In this document: positions 19,361 through 29,045 of the stretch, piece by piece
Position numbering within the stretch: the first letter of the stretch is position 1
How the letters are laid out: every line of letters starts with the position of its first letter
Assembly: GCF_013168275.1 (NCBI RefSeq)
Contig: NZ_AP019547.1
Coordinates: 682,001-746,000 of the forward strand
DNA from: Candidatus Nitrotoga sp. AM1P
GTDB taxonomy: Bacteria > Pseudomonadota > Gammaproteobacteria > Burkholderiales > Gallionellaceae
DNA: 64,000 nucleotides
Direction: 5' to 3'
Translations under genes and position numbers: made by a program
The notes under the pieces: generated by a model
What the model saw: only the letters and a program-made list of their open reading frames with translations
Databases searched by the model: none
Told to the model about the DNA's origin: nothing

Positions 19361-20818
19361 TCATTTGCTTATCAATGGAATAAAAATCATATTGCCCTCA
19401 CGCTGCACCAGCAAAGCGGCACGCATGCCCACTTCAGCCATCACAGTACGGAACTGCTTAATACTGGAGATGCGTTGGCTATTAATGGCGATAATAATGT
19501 CCTTTGGCTGAATGCCTGACTCTGCCGCAATACCGTCAGCTGCATCAACTACTACATAGCCGTCTGTGCGCAGCATTTGCCGCTCACCAGGATTCAACTC
19601 ATGCATAGTCAAGCCAATTTTGTCCGGTGCTATTTCTTTGTCCGTCGGCCTCGGTTTGGATGTTTTGAGGTCACTTTCCGTGTCTCCAAGGGTGACTACC
19701 ACTTCCTTTGCTGCCCCTCGACGCCATACACTAAGTCGTGCAATTGATCCAGGCGCGGCGTCGGCAACTGTACGAGCCAAATCATCTGCATCCGCCAGTT
19801 CTTTACCATTAAACTTCAAGATAATATCCCCGATCTCAAGGTTGGATCGTGCTGCCGGTGTGTCCTTCCCTACCGTAGTAATCAGCACGCCACCTGCCTT
19901 GGTCAGCCCAAATGATCTGGCATGTTCAGGGCCTACGTCTTGGATCGTCACACCAAGCCAACCACGTTTAACAGTGCCATGCTTCAATAGCTCGTTCTTT
20001 ACCTTTATTGCAAGGTCGATTGGGATCGCAAAAGACAAACCCATATAGCCTCCGCTACGACTATAAATCTGTGAATTGATACCGATGACCTCACCCTTTA
20101 AATTGAACAGCGGCCCCCCAGAATTCCCCGGGTTGATTGGAACATCAGTCTGAATAAATGGCGTGGTATTTTCGCCGGGCAAGCTACGTCCCATGGCACT
20201 TACAATACCCTGAGAAACCGAGTTGGTGAAACCAAATGGCGATCCAATTGCAACGACCCATTCACCAACCTCAAGCTTTGAGGTGTCACCAATACTCGCA
20301 ACAGGAAGATCCTTAGCTGAAATTTTCAATAGTGCAATATCGCTGCGCTTGTCGGCACCAACTACCTTTGCCTTGAACTCTCGTTTATCAGTCAGTCGCA
20401 CCGTTACCGCGTCCGCATTATCGATAACATGAGCGTTGGTAAGAATATAACCGTCCTGGCTAATAATGAAACCGGAACCAAGCGACTGACTGCGAAATTC
20501 ATGCGGAAGTATCTCGCCAGGCGCAAACCGACGAAAAAACTCATAGAATGGATCATCTTGTTTGGTACCAGGGGAAGCCGGGAATGGAAGATGTTCCCTG
20601 CGAATCTTCTGTGTAGTACTAATGTTGACAACCGCTGGTCCTTCTTTCTTGACCAAAACTGTAAAATTGGGGAGCGCAACAATTGTTGATGCTGCGCTGA
20701 CAGGGCTACTGGTGGTCACGGGAGGCGGTGCTTGTTGTTTCTTTCCACAGCTATCTAATGCAAACAAAGCGATCAATAAAACAACTGTGAGTACAGGTTT
20801 TTTCATAGTGCGCATCAT
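19361..20818 (-). CDS. Periplasmic serine protease of the DegQ/DegP (HtrA) family
   Basis: 485 residues. An N-terminal hydrophobic segment ends at ALDSCGKK; the cysteine could be lipidated but the residue before the serine is an unusual aspartate. The trypsin-like domain carries H130 (TNAHVID), D160 (RSDIALLKI) and S233 (NPGNSGGPLFN). Two PDZ domains follow (about 280-375 and 390-480). The protein degrades or refolds damaged envelope proteins. It begins 10 bases after the small zinc-binding gene on the same strand, so the two form an operon. ATGs at 20815 or 20806 are possible alternative starts. Confidence 0.92.
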   Translation of the reverse strand: MMRTMKKPVLTVVLLIALFALDSCGKKQQAPPPVTTSSPVSAASTIVALPNFTVLVKKEGPAVVNISTTQKIRREHLPFPASPGTKQDDPFYEFFRRFAPGEILPHEFRSQSLGSGFIISQDGYILTNAHVIDNADAVTVRLTDKREFKAKVVGADKRSDIALLKISAKDLPVASIGDTSKLEVGEWVVAIGSPFGFTNSVSQGIVSAMGRSLPGENTTPFIQTDVPINPGNSGGPLFNLKGEVIGINSQIYSRSGGYMGLSFAIPIDLAIKVKNELLKHGTVKRGWLGVTIQDVGPEHARSFGLTKAGGVLITTVGKDTPAARSNLEIGDIILKFNGKELADADDLARTVADAAPGSIARLSVWRRGAAKEVVVTLGDTESDLKTSKPRPTDKEIAPDKIGLTMHELNPGERQMLRTDGYVVVDAADGIAAESGIQPKDIIIAINSQRISSIKQFRTVMAEVGMRAALLVQREGNMIFIPLISK

Positions 20819-20828
20819 AAATTTTCGG

Positions 20829-21332
20829 TTAGTGCGTCCAACTCACGCGTAACAAATTTTCCTCTTTGTTATAGTGAAACTTTAGTTCCCCCTGATAGGC
20901 ATGGTGCAAAGCTTCGCCTATACCACGAGCAAGATGTAGATCAGTTGTAGTTACCAGGATACCACCATCTTTTTTATCTTCCACTGCCATAATGCGCTTG
21001 AGTGGGTGTTCTGTTCGTTCACGTTTTTCCACGTTATGGACAAGATTCATAATTTCCTCGCCATGAGTGGCAAAAAACTGACCCTGTAAAGTAAGAAAAC
21101 CTGCAGGATAGTGGTCTTGTATACGATGGCAGGCAGGACACGTTTCCCGATGTGCTTTTGCCGGAGCTTGCTGCCACTGCCAGCGTCCTTCATGAAATAC
21201 CGCGTTACATTGTGGACAAACAGTTGGATCTTGCAATTTTCCCTTTAATTTGTAGGCATCGTGCTCATGTTCTTGCAACATATGTTCGCTTCGTTTGTTA
21301 TTAAAACCGGTAGGAATGGTTGCATTACTCAT
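20829..21332 (-). CDS. BCAM0308-like zinc-binding protein
   Basis: 167 residues. Two CxxC pairs, CPQC at about 39-42 and CPACH at about 65-69, form a likely zinc ribbon; between them lies HEGRWQWQQAP. The C-terminal half is an alpha/beta domain ending GELKFHYNKEENLLRVSW. This is the pattern of proteins named after Burkholderia BCAM0308, whose function is not established. GGGGAG precedes the ATG at a good distance. It is the first gene of an operon with the DegQ-like protease, which hints at a stress role. Confidence 0.75.
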   Translation of the reverse strand: MSNATIPTGFNNKRSEHMLQEHEHDAYKLKGKLQDPTVCPQCNAVFHEGRWQWQQAPAKAHRETCPACHRIQDHYPAGFLTLQGQFFATHGEEIMNLVHNVEKRERTEHPLKRIMAVEDKKDGGILVTTTDLHLARGIGEALHHAYQGELKFHYNKEENLLRVSWTH

Positions 21333-21730
21333 GATAATCTCCCCTGTGGCTCGTTACCCCAATTCCACAACTTCCAGAAAACTCAAATCCATTTACACTA
21401 ACATCATCATGTAAAGGTGACTTGACTTACCAATGATCGCAATTTATATGAATACCTTTTTAACGCATTGAAATGAGCGATCTATAAAGCATATTACTAA
21501 TATCAATTAATATATTAAACGTACTTCTTAAGTAACTACATAGCATGCGGTTTAAATTTGACAATGAAAAGATATGTTAGTGCGCCATCTAACATAAATG
21601 AATAAGCAAATTGCTTATTTTTAGCTACGGTAATAGTTTAAACACGATATTCAGCCGAACATTAATACTTTATTATTTGTAATGGTATCAATAGGATAAT
21701 CTGCCAGATGCTGCTATCAGATGATCATCG
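21333..21730. other. Intergenic region with no visible gene
   Basis: 398 AT-rich bases between the response regulator stop and the start of the zinc-binding gene, both leftward. It should contain the promoter of the zinc-binding/protease operon. I see no repeat, tRNA or substantial open frame. Confidence 0.5.
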
Positions 21731-22393
21731 TTATAATTGAATAATGTCACACAGAATAGCCAAGCGAACAAGCTGCGCAGTGTTCTGCAATTTGAGTTTT
21801 CTCATTATGCTAGCGTGGTGAACACCAACAGTTTTTGGGCTAATGGAAAGATTTTCGGCAATTTCTAGTATTGAATTACCTTCTGCCATCAATTTGAATA
21901 ATTGGAATTCACGTTTGGAAAGCGCGTTTATTGGATCCAGGGCCGCGTGAAACAACTGCCTATCTACAACCAGGTCCGAAATATGCTCCGGGTCGACATA
22001 GGTTTTTCCCAACTTTACTTGGCGTACAGCGTGTACCATTTGTTTGAGACCGCTTTGTTTGGTTAGATAACCCGTTGCGCCCATCTCCAAGGCGCGCTGA
22101 ACCATAGTTTCATTACTGTGCATACTGAATACCAGAATGTGTGCAACCGGATCATGTGCCCTGATACGACGAATTGTTTCCAAGCCACCAATACCTGGCA
22201 TATTAAGATCAAGAACCACTACATCAGGTTTGAATTCCCGGTAAAGAATATAGCCTCTTTCTCCATCATCGGCTTCCGCCACTATTCGAATGTCAGTTGT
22301 ACTTTCAAGCAAACGACGAAAACCGTCGCGCACTACGGGGTGATCGTCTATCAGTAATACTGCGATCGGCTGTAAAGAAGGGCTTAAATTCAT
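21731..22393 (-). CDS. LuxR/NarL-family response regulator
   Basis: 220 residues. The receiver domain has the acidic pair in LLIDDHPVVRDGFRR, phosphoacceptor D62 in VVVLDLNMPGIGG, and a conserved lysine in YLTKQSG. The C-terminal DNA-binding domain (about 155-215) is a LuxR helix-turn-helix: LSKREFQLFKLMAEGNS, then NLSISPKTVGVHHASIMRKL. Its ATG overlaps the kinase stop by four bases (ATGA), so kinase and regulator are made together. It would act as a transcriptional activator or repressor of unknown targets. Confidence 0.93.
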   Translation of the reverse strand: MNLSPSLQPIAVLLIDDHPVVRDGFRRLLESTTDIRIVAEADDGERGYILYREFKPDVVVLDLNMPGIGGLETIRRIRAHDPVAHILVFSMHSNETMVQRALEMGATGYLTKQSGLKQMVHAVRQVKLGKTYVDPEHISDLVVDRQLFHAALDPINALSKREFQLFKLMAEGNSILEIAENLSISPKTVGVHHASIMRKLKLQNTAQLVRLAILCDIIQL

Positions 22394-24171
22394 TTTTTTC
22401 TTCTTTCTAACTGATACTTAAGCGGTAATCGAACGTCGATACGCACACCATGGCCGGGAGTACTAAATGAAGAAAACTCTCCCCCCGCTGCAATTGCCCG
22501 CTCACGAATGCCTAATAGCCCGAATCCATTAAACGCCTGGTTTGGATCAAAGCCTTTGCCGTCATCCGTTACCCTCAGGAACACTGCATCGGCATCAGGT
22601 GTCGTACCCGATTCACGACTCAAGCATACAGAAACATGCTTGGCCAGGGCGTGACAGCAAATATTAGTGAGCGCCTCCTGAATAATGCGGTATACAGTAA
22701 TATTAATATTCTCACCCAAACTGTTTAAATCACCCGCAAGTGCAAACTCGAAAATTATGTCTGAGTTATGTAAACACCACTTATTCGTCAGTTCACGCAG
22801 GCTATCCGCCAGTCCAAGTTCATCCAATAATGCCGGGCGCAAATGACGCAACATGCCACGGATCACTTCATGCATTTCCTTGGCGCTTTCGCTAATAGCT
22901 TGTACGCTTGCTCGGACTGTAGATTCTCCGTGGGACATACATAAAATCGCCTGAGCTTCCGCATGAATAGCGGTAAGCCACTGACCTAATTCATCATGTA
23001 ATTCACGCGCCAGATGGCAACGTTCAGTTTCCTGAACACTGTACAGATTTTGCGTAAGCGTGCGGTTTTGCTGCAACAATTCCAGATTGATATCTGCTGC
23101 CTTTTTAAGTGAACTAATGTCGATGCCGACTCCCAATAATCCAGCAACATTACCTTCCTGATTATTAAGAGGGGCGAGCACAGTAGACAAATAAACTGCA
23201 TTGCCGCTTGCATTGGTAAGTCTATTTTCTATATTCGCTTTGATTACGCCCGATTCCAGCACTTCACGGTTTATGCGCTGACAGTCCTCGGCTAGTTCGC
23301 GTGGCAGGAGCTCAAAATCGGTTTTACCGAGCACGTTTTCTACTGTATGGCCGAGAAAATCAGCAAACATCTGACTAACGGTTACATAACGCAAATTCAG
23401 ATCCTTGTAGAACACGATGGCCGGTATCGCATTCAGCAAGGCATCTTGCTCAGTTCGTTTTTGTTGTAGTGCCAATGCAATACGTTTCTGTTCGGTAATA
23501 TTGGTCATCACCGTGCGACAGGCACGTATCCCATCCCCTATCGCTGCACTTTCCAGGCGGATATAGTCTGGCTCATCAGTACGCGTCATGATTCTCAATT
23601 CGGTAACAATATTGCCAGAGGAATTGAAAGTTTGCTGCAGATGGTGTGAGAGTGCGTAAACATCACCTTTGATAACACGAGTTACAAAAAGCGTGCCCAC
23701 AATGTTTTCACGCGCTTCACACAGCATGGTGGCTCCAATTAGATTGATTTCCTGAACGTATCCCGCCTCATCAAGAGTGAGATAGCCCACGGGGATAAAA
23801 TCATAAAGATTGGCATAACGATCGCGTGTTTCTTCCAGTACCCGTTGTGCTTCCCTTAGTTCGCGGTTCTGCATCTCCAGCTCAATGTGACGCAATTGCA
23901 ACTCATGCAACAAATGAATTTTGTCATTTTCTGTCTCTCTGTCCGAGGCTCTCCTATGCATCTCTCTAAATTTTCGATTTTCCGCCTCCAGCTCAAGATG
24001 GCGCATCTGCAACTCGTGCAATAATTGCATTTTGCCATCTTCCAACCCTCCATCTGGGGTTCTCTTATTTCGTAAAACAACCTCGTTGGATTGATTCTCT
24101 TCACTGTCATTTTTGGGGTCATCAAATCTTCGATTTTGATTTGTCTGCATCTGGGTCATCACATTCCTCAT
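22390..24171 (-). CDS. PAS-domain sensor histidine kinase (HisKA_3 / NarX-type)
   Basis: 593 residues, no membrane segment visible, so probably cytoplasmic. The N terminus has a duplicated coiled-coil unit (about 48-75 and 84-111, both with LLHELQ-RH-ELE). Two PAS domains follow (about 115-225 and 240-355). The dimerisation/phosphorylation helix contains H392 in CHLARELHDELGQW, the HisKA_3 pattern. The ATPase domain has the N box (IIQEALTNICCHA), DDGKGFD and GFGLLGIRERA. The partner is the LuxR regulator overlapping its end. A further ATG lies at 24159. Confidence 0.92.
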   Translation of the reverse strand: MRNVMTQMQTNQNRRFDDPKNDSEENQSNEVVLRNKRTPDGGLEDGKMQLLHELQMRHLELEAENRKFREMHRRASDRETENDKIHLLHELQLRHIELEMQNRELREAQRVLEETRDRYANLYDFIPVGYLTLDEAGYVQEINLIGATMLCEARENIVGTLFVTRVIKGDVYALSHHLQQTFNSSGNIVTELRIMTRTDEPDYIRLESAAIGDGIRACRTVMTNITEQKRIALALQQKRTEQDALLNAIPAIVFYKDLNLRYVTVSQMFADFLGHTVENVLGKTDFELLPRELAEDCQRINREVLESGVIKANIENRLTNASGNAVYLSTVLAPLNNQEGNVAGLLGVGIDISSLKKAADINLELLQQNRTLTQNLYSVQETERCHLARELHDELGQWLTAIHAEAQAILCMSHGESTVRASVQAISESAKEMHEVIRGMLRHLRPALLDELGLADSLRELTNKWCLHNSDIIFEFALAGDLNSLGENINITVYRIIQEALTNICCHALAKHVSVCLSRESGTTPDADAVFLRVTDDGKGFDPNQAFNGFGLLGIRERAIAAGGEFSSFSTPGHGVRIDVRLPLKYQLERRKK

Positions 24172-24520
24172 TCAGTAATTGTCAGGGGAATTGAATTGCT
24201 CAATTCACCTATAACTTAGAAGTTATTTACCATTTATGCTCTCAGCTATCCAAGGTACGGTGGTACGGTGGTACGGTACCAGACATTATCAAGAAACCAT
24301 TTCACCGTGAAAGTGCTGCGCGATGTGACTTAATTCAGGATTTTTAGCATTGTTCTTGATGTATTTCAAAAACAGGTTGAATTTCCATCGTTAAGTATTC
24401 AAGGAATATTTTCCATATTAACCAGTTCGACTATATTGCCTCTCTTCTCTTTCCACAAGCAGGGAATATATCCTGTCTCTGCTAAAATCATCTCACCCTG
24501 TCCACATATTACTAAGCCAC
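24172..24520. other. Divergent intergenic region between kinase and recJ
   Basis: 349 bases holding promoters for the leftward kinase operon and rightward recJ. The only structure I see is the direct repeat at 24254-24277. Confidence 0.45.
24254..24277. repeat. Three direct copies of GGTACGGT
   Basis: GGTACGGT occurs at 24254, 24262 and 24270, in register with an 8-base period and ending in the palindrome GGTACC. It is 80-110 bases upstream of the kinase start. It could be a binding-site array or simple slippage; no function is shown. Confidence 0.55.
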
Positions 24521-26218
24521 ATGATACAAATAAGACAACGTTCTTACCCAACCGATACTGCACAACAGCTTATCGACACTGGCATCACACCGCTATGGGC
24601 ACGTATTTACGCGGCGCGTGGCATTGGTAATGTGGCGCAGTTAAATACCAGCCTGCAATATCTGTTGCCTTTCACGCAACTCAAAAATGCACAAAAAATG
24701 GCGTGTTTATTGGCTGATGCCATCGCCGCACAACGCAAGCTGTTGATCGTGGCAGATTATGATGCCGACGGCGCGACCGCCTGTGCTGTAGGGCTGCGTG
24801 GCTTGCGTATATTGGGTGCGCAAGTGGATTTCATCGTACCTAACCGATTCGAATACGGTTATGGTTTGACGCCGGAGATCGTGCGGCTGGCGGCGCAATC
24901 CACCCCCGATATATTAATCACCGTCGACAACGGTATCGCCAGCGTGGAAGGCGTGGCCGAGGCCAATCGATTGGGTATGCAAGTGTTGGTCACCGACCAC
25001 CATCTGCCGGGCGATGCTTTGCCGGATGCTCTTTGTATTGTCAATCCAAACCAACCGGGTTGCAATTTCCCCAGCAAAAATCTGGCGGGAGTTGGTGTCA
25101 TGTTCTATGTGTTACTCGCATTACGCGCCGAACTGCGAACTCGCGGCACATATACAGAACAGGCGGAGCCCAATCTAGGCAAGTTACTCGATCTGGTTGC
25201 CTTGGGAACAGTTGCAGATGTTGTAAAACTGGATGAAAACAATCGTATTCTGGTACAACAAGGACTACAGCGCATCCGCTCCATGCACGCATGTTGCGGC
25301 ATCAACGCATTGTTGCAGGTAGCCGGTAAAAATTATGCACAGGTTTCCAGTTATGAATTGGGCTTTGTCGTGGGGCCACGGCTGAATGCGGCTGGACGGC
25401 TGGAAGATATGAGCCTAGGTATCGCATGTTTGATTAGCGATGATGCCACTGAAGCAGCCAAAATTGCGACGCAACTTGATACTCTAAACCATACGCGGCG
25501 CAACATAGAAGCTGATATGCAACAAACGGCACTAGCCACACTGGAGCACATCACTCCGACGGACAGTTGCAGCCTCTCGTTGTTTGACGAAACTTGGCAC
25601 CAGGGTGTTATCGGCATTCTCGCTTCGCGTCTGAAAGACCGCTACCATCGCCCTGTTATCGCTTTCGCACGATCACTGAATGGTGAAATAAAAGGCTCTG
25701 GGCGCAGCATCCATGCCCTGCATCTACGCGATGCACTTGATCTTGTATCCAAACGCCATCCGCATTTGCTGCAAAAATTTGGCGGTCATGCCATGGCAGC
25801 AGGCCTTAGCCTGCGCGAGGAGCATTTTGATGAATTTAAGGTGGCCTTTGAAGCCGTAGCACAAAGCCTGCTTTCCCCAGCCGATCTCACCAGGATTATT
25901 GAAACAGATGGTCTACTCGCACCTTCCGAATTCACATTAAGCATTGCGCGCAGCTTGGAACAACAGGTTTGGGGACAAGGTTTTCCGCAGCCATTCTTTG
26001 AAGGCGAGTTCACTGTGGAAAGCCAGCGCGTGGTTGGCGAAAAACATCTCAAACTAAAACTCACCACGTCAGGTGCAGCATATGATGCCATTCATTTTTT
26101 TTGCGCTGACCTCATGCCGTCCTGCATTCGAGCGGTTTTCAATCTGGCTGTCAATGAATACAACGGCAGCATCAACTTGCAACTCATCGTGCGACACTGG
26201 CAAGATACAGATATATGA
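24521..26218 (+). CDS. recJ: Single-stranded-DNA-specific exonuclease RecJ
   Basis: 565 residues, normal length. DHH-family phosphoesterase motifs are all in place: VADYDADGATA (about 75-85), VDNGIAS, TDHHLPGD (about 155-162), GPRLNAAGRLEDMSLG, and the DHHA1 motif SGRSIHALHLRDAL with FGGHAMAAGLSL. A C-terminal OB-fold completes the enzyme. RecJ is a 5'-3' exonuclease acting in recombination and mismatch repair. Together with prfB and lysS downstream it makes the recJ-prfB-lysS neighbourhood of many proteobacteria, here interrupted by other genes. Confidence 0.95.
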   Translation: MIQIRQRSYPTDTAQQLIDTGITPLWARIYAARGIGNVAQLNTSLQYLLPFTQLKNAQKMACLLADAIAAQRKLLIVADYDADGATACAVGLRGLRILGAQVDFIVPNRFEYGYGLTPEIVRLAAQSTPDILITVDNGIASVEGVAEANRLGMQVLVTDHHLPGDALPDALCIVNPNQPGCNFPSKNLAGVGVMFYVLLALRAELRTRGTYTEQAEPNLGKLLDLVALGTVADVVKLDENNRILVQQGLQRIRSMHACCGINALLQVAGKNYAQVSSYELGFVVGPRLNAAGRLEDMSLGIACLISDDATEAAKIATQLDTLNHTRRNIEADMQQTALATLEHITPTDSCSLSLFDETWHQGVIGILASRLKDRYHRPVIAFARSLNGEIKGSGRSIHALHLRDALDLVSKRHPHLLQKFGGHAMAAGLSLREEHFDEFKVAFEAVAQSLLSPADLTRIIETDGLLAPSEFTLSIARSLEQQVWGQGFPQPFFEGEFTVESQRVVGEKHLKLKLTTSGAAYDAIHFFCADLMPSCIRAVFNLAVNEYNGSINLQLIVRHWQDTDI

Positions 26219-26295
26219 GTCATGAGAGATCGTTTGTTTATCTGAAATATTGGTAAAGCACGCTTCGTTTTAATTACCACTAAGGTGACCTGGCG

Positions 26296-27558
26296 ATGAA
26301 TCATCAAATTTGGCAAAGTAACGGTATTGAGGTACTGCCACAATTCCTCGCCAGCCTCGCCATCGGCCTGCTGATCGGCCTGGAACGGGAGCGCAGACTT
26401 TCGTCCAAAGCGGGACTGCGAACCTTTGCCCTGGTTGCGCTCTTGGGCACTCTCACCGCCATGCTCTCCAGCAAAATTGGCTCTCCCTGGCTGTTGGTTA
26501 CAGGCTTCTGCACCGTGGGCATTATGATCATTGCCGCCTATTTCACCAGCCCCACCGAAGACAATGATCCAGGCACCACCACGGTTGCCGCTTTACTGTT
26601 GTGTTATGCACTCGGCGCATTAATTTGGTATGAACAAACAACATTGGCCGTCATGCTAGCCATCGTCACCACTACCCTGCTCTATTTCAAACCCGAACTA
26701 CGCGGCATGACGAAACGTTTGACGCGCCGCGACCTGGTTTCCATCCTGCAATTTTTAGTATTAACCTTCGTCATCCTGCCAGTCCTGCCAAACCAGAACT
26801 ACGGTCCTTATGAGGCATTCAATCCGCAGCAGATCTGGATGATGGTCGTGCTGATTTCCGGACTCAGTCTAGCGGGTTATGTCGCTCTGCACTGGACGGC
26901 TCAACGCTATGGCGCAGCACTGCTAGGCTTGCTCGGTGGCTTGGTATCCAGCACCGCAACCACATTGGTTTACGCGCGCCACGCCAAAACCAGTGAAATC
27001 ATGGCGCGACTGTCTGCGGTGGTTATCCTGCTTGCCAGCCAGGTTGTGCTGCTGCGCTTGACCGTGGTAAGTGCAGTAGTGTCGCCTGGCTTACTCACCA
27101 AACTATTGCCGGTGATGGGGCTCGGCCTTTTGTTTGGAGTAATCGTTACCCTTCTCGATTGGCGTAAATTGCATACCTCTTCAGATCTACCCATGCCAAA
27201 AACGTCCAACCCGACCGAGATCCCTGTTGCTCTGAGCTTCGGCCTACTCTACGCGGTGGTACTGTTTTTTGCTGCCTGGCTTTCAGATATTGCCGGCAGC
27301 AGCGGCCTTTATGTGGTTGCATTGATCTCCGGGCTTGCCGACGTGAATGCCATCACCCTCTCCAGCCTGCATTTATTCGATTTGGATAAACTGAGCGATG
27401 ATCAGGCAGTGACAGCCATCGCCATCGCTTTCCTGTCCAATATGGTATTCAAATTTGGGCTGGTGGTATTTATCGGTGGCATGACCCTGGCAAAACATGT
27501 CGCAACAGGGTTTTTGGCGATGGGAGCCGGTGTTGCGCTGGGTCTGTTTATGCTGTAG
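26296..27558 (+). CDS. MgtC/SapB-domain and DUF4010 membrane protein
   Basis: 420 residues with about a dozen hydrophobic segments. The N-terminal 130 residues resemble the MgtC/SapB membrane domain (LASLAIGLLIGLERERRLSSK, AGLRTFALVALLGTL). The rest matches the DUF4010 pattern, with GGLVSSTATTLVYARHAK and GLADVNAITLSSLHL. AAGGTG precedes the ATG. Function is unknown; MgtC-type proteins are linked to magnesium stress and phosphate handling. It separates recJ from prfB. Confidence 0.87.
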   Translation: MNHQIWQSNGIEVLPQFLASLAIGLLIGLERERRLSSKAGLRTFALVALLGTLTAMLSSKIGSPWLLVTGFCTVGIMIIAAYFTSPTEDNDPGTTTVAALLLCYALGALIWYEQTTLAVMLAIVTTTLLYFKPELRGMTKRLTRRDLVSILQFLVLTFVILPVLPNQNYGPYEAFNPQQIWMMVVLISGLSLAGYVALHWTAQRYGAALLGLLGGLVSSTATTLVYARHAKTSEIMARLSAVVILLASQVVLLRLTVVSAVVSPGLLTKLLPVMGLGLLFGVIVTLLDWRKLHTSSDLPMPKTSNPTEIPVALSFGLLYAVVLFFAAWLSDIAGSSGLYVVALISGLADVNAITLSSLHLFDLDKLSDDQAVTAIAIAFLSNMVFKFGLVVFIGGMTLAKHVATGFLAMGAGVALGLFML

Positions 27559-27628
27559 CTGCCTCCTTAAACTCCGAGCTGAGCTTTCAGCTATAATCGC
27601 CCCCCCTTTTCCGTACTCGACAATACTA

Positions 27629-28733
27629 ATGGAAGCCGAACAACTCAACGCCCTCACCCACCAGTTACAGGACCTCCGTCTTCGTATCACTGAACTACGG
27701 AGGTATCTTTGACTTCGATGGCAAACAAGAGCGACTGTCCGAAGTCGTAATTCTCGCTGAAGATCCAGCCATCTGGCAGGACAATAAGCGCTCTCAAGAA
27801 CTAGGACGTGAACGCAAGATGCTTGAAGGCATCGTTCTCACCCTGAATCAGCTAAATCACGATCTTGATGATACAGCCGAGCTATTCGAAATGGCGTTGG
27901 CGGAAAATGACGATGCCAGCCTCAACAGCATCGTGCAGGATGTGCAAGAAATGGAGAAGACCGTGGCGGACATGGAATTCCGCCGCATGTTTTCCAAGCC
28001 TATGGATTCCAACAACTGCTTCCTCGACATTCAGGCGGGCTCTGGTGGTACCGAGGCGCAGGATTGGGCTTCGATGCTGCTGCGCATGTACCTGCGCTAC
28101 TGCGAAAAAAAAGGCTTTCAGGTGGAAGTGCTGGAGCAATCCGATGGCGAAGTAGCCGGCATCAAAGGTGCCGTACTCAAGGTGACGGGCGACTATGCTC
28201 ATGGCCATTTGCGCACCGAGACTGGCGTACACCGACTGGTGCGCAAATCCCCATTCGACTCCGGAAACCGCCGCCACACCTCGTTTTCCAGCGTATTTGT
28301 TTACCCTGAAATAGATGAATCCATCGAAATCGAAATCAATCCGGCAGACCTGCGCGTAGATACGTACCGCGCAAGCGGTGCCGGAGGACAGCACATCAAC
28401 AAGACCGATTCAGCGGTGCGCATCACCCACGCACCCACCGGCATTGTGGTGCAATGCCAGAGCGACCGCTCGCAACACCGCAATCGCGCCGAAGCGATGG
28501 CAATGCTAAAGTCGCGCATGTATGAAGCTGAATTGCGCAAACGCAATGCCGAAAAAAAGGAAATGGAAGATGGAAAAACCGACATCGGCTGGGGACACCA
28601 AATCCGCTCCTACGTTCTGGATCAATCGCGCATCAAGGATCTACGCACCAATGTGGAAATCGGCAACACTCAGGGTGTGCTGGATGGCGACCTGGATGAA
28701 TTTATTAGTGCCAGTTTGAAGCAAGGGGGATAA
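27629..28733 (+). CDS. prfB: Peptide chain release factor 2 (programmed +1 frameshift)
   Basis: The protein is read in two frames: 27 codons from ATG 27629 to CTT 27709, then a +1 slip over the in-frame TGA (27710-27712) and 340 codons from GAC 27711, giving 367 residues. RF2 terminates translation at UGA and UAA. Codon-recognition tripeptide SPF lies in [15 protein letters not shown], and the peptidyl-transferase motif GGQ in [19 protein letters not shown]2 level is self-regulated: when RF2 is scarce the ribosome stalls at UGA and shifts. lysS, its usual neighbour, is 17 kb downstream. No good Shine-Dalgarno precedes the ATG. Confidence 0.96.
27698..27713 (+). promoter_or_regulatory. prfB programmed +1 frameshift site
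   Basis: CGG AGG TAT CTT TGA C: an internal Shine-Dalgarno-like GGAGG, the slippery CTT and the UGA-C stop context sit with the spacing known from E. coli RF2. It shifts ribosomes into the main frame when RF2 is limiting. Confidence 0.95.
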
Positions 28734-29045
28734 TCAGATTAAGCTGACGAAGGCCAATAATTTAGACGCATAGCGTAATGCGTGTCAGACACAACTGACG
28801 TTCGTCTCCGCCTTGGTTGACCTTCAAAATTGAATTAGATTGCTTAACATGTCTGGACTTTCAGCTCCTGTTCTATTCCCCAACTTTGCAGCCACTTTTT
28901 GGTTGGCCCGAACATTCGAAACCCTTTGAAGTCGGCTATCGTTTACCTCCAAATAATCCAACGCTATAATTTATATTAGATAAGCGTGATTCCAGATATC
29001 TTGGAAAGTCAAGCAAGCCGCCAATTCACAAAAAACAGTCCAATC
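28734..29045. other. Intergenic region behind prfB
   Basis: About 310 bases. This is where lysS would normally start; instead the accessory segment begins here. I see no att site, tRNA or repeat at the junction. Confidence 0.4.
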
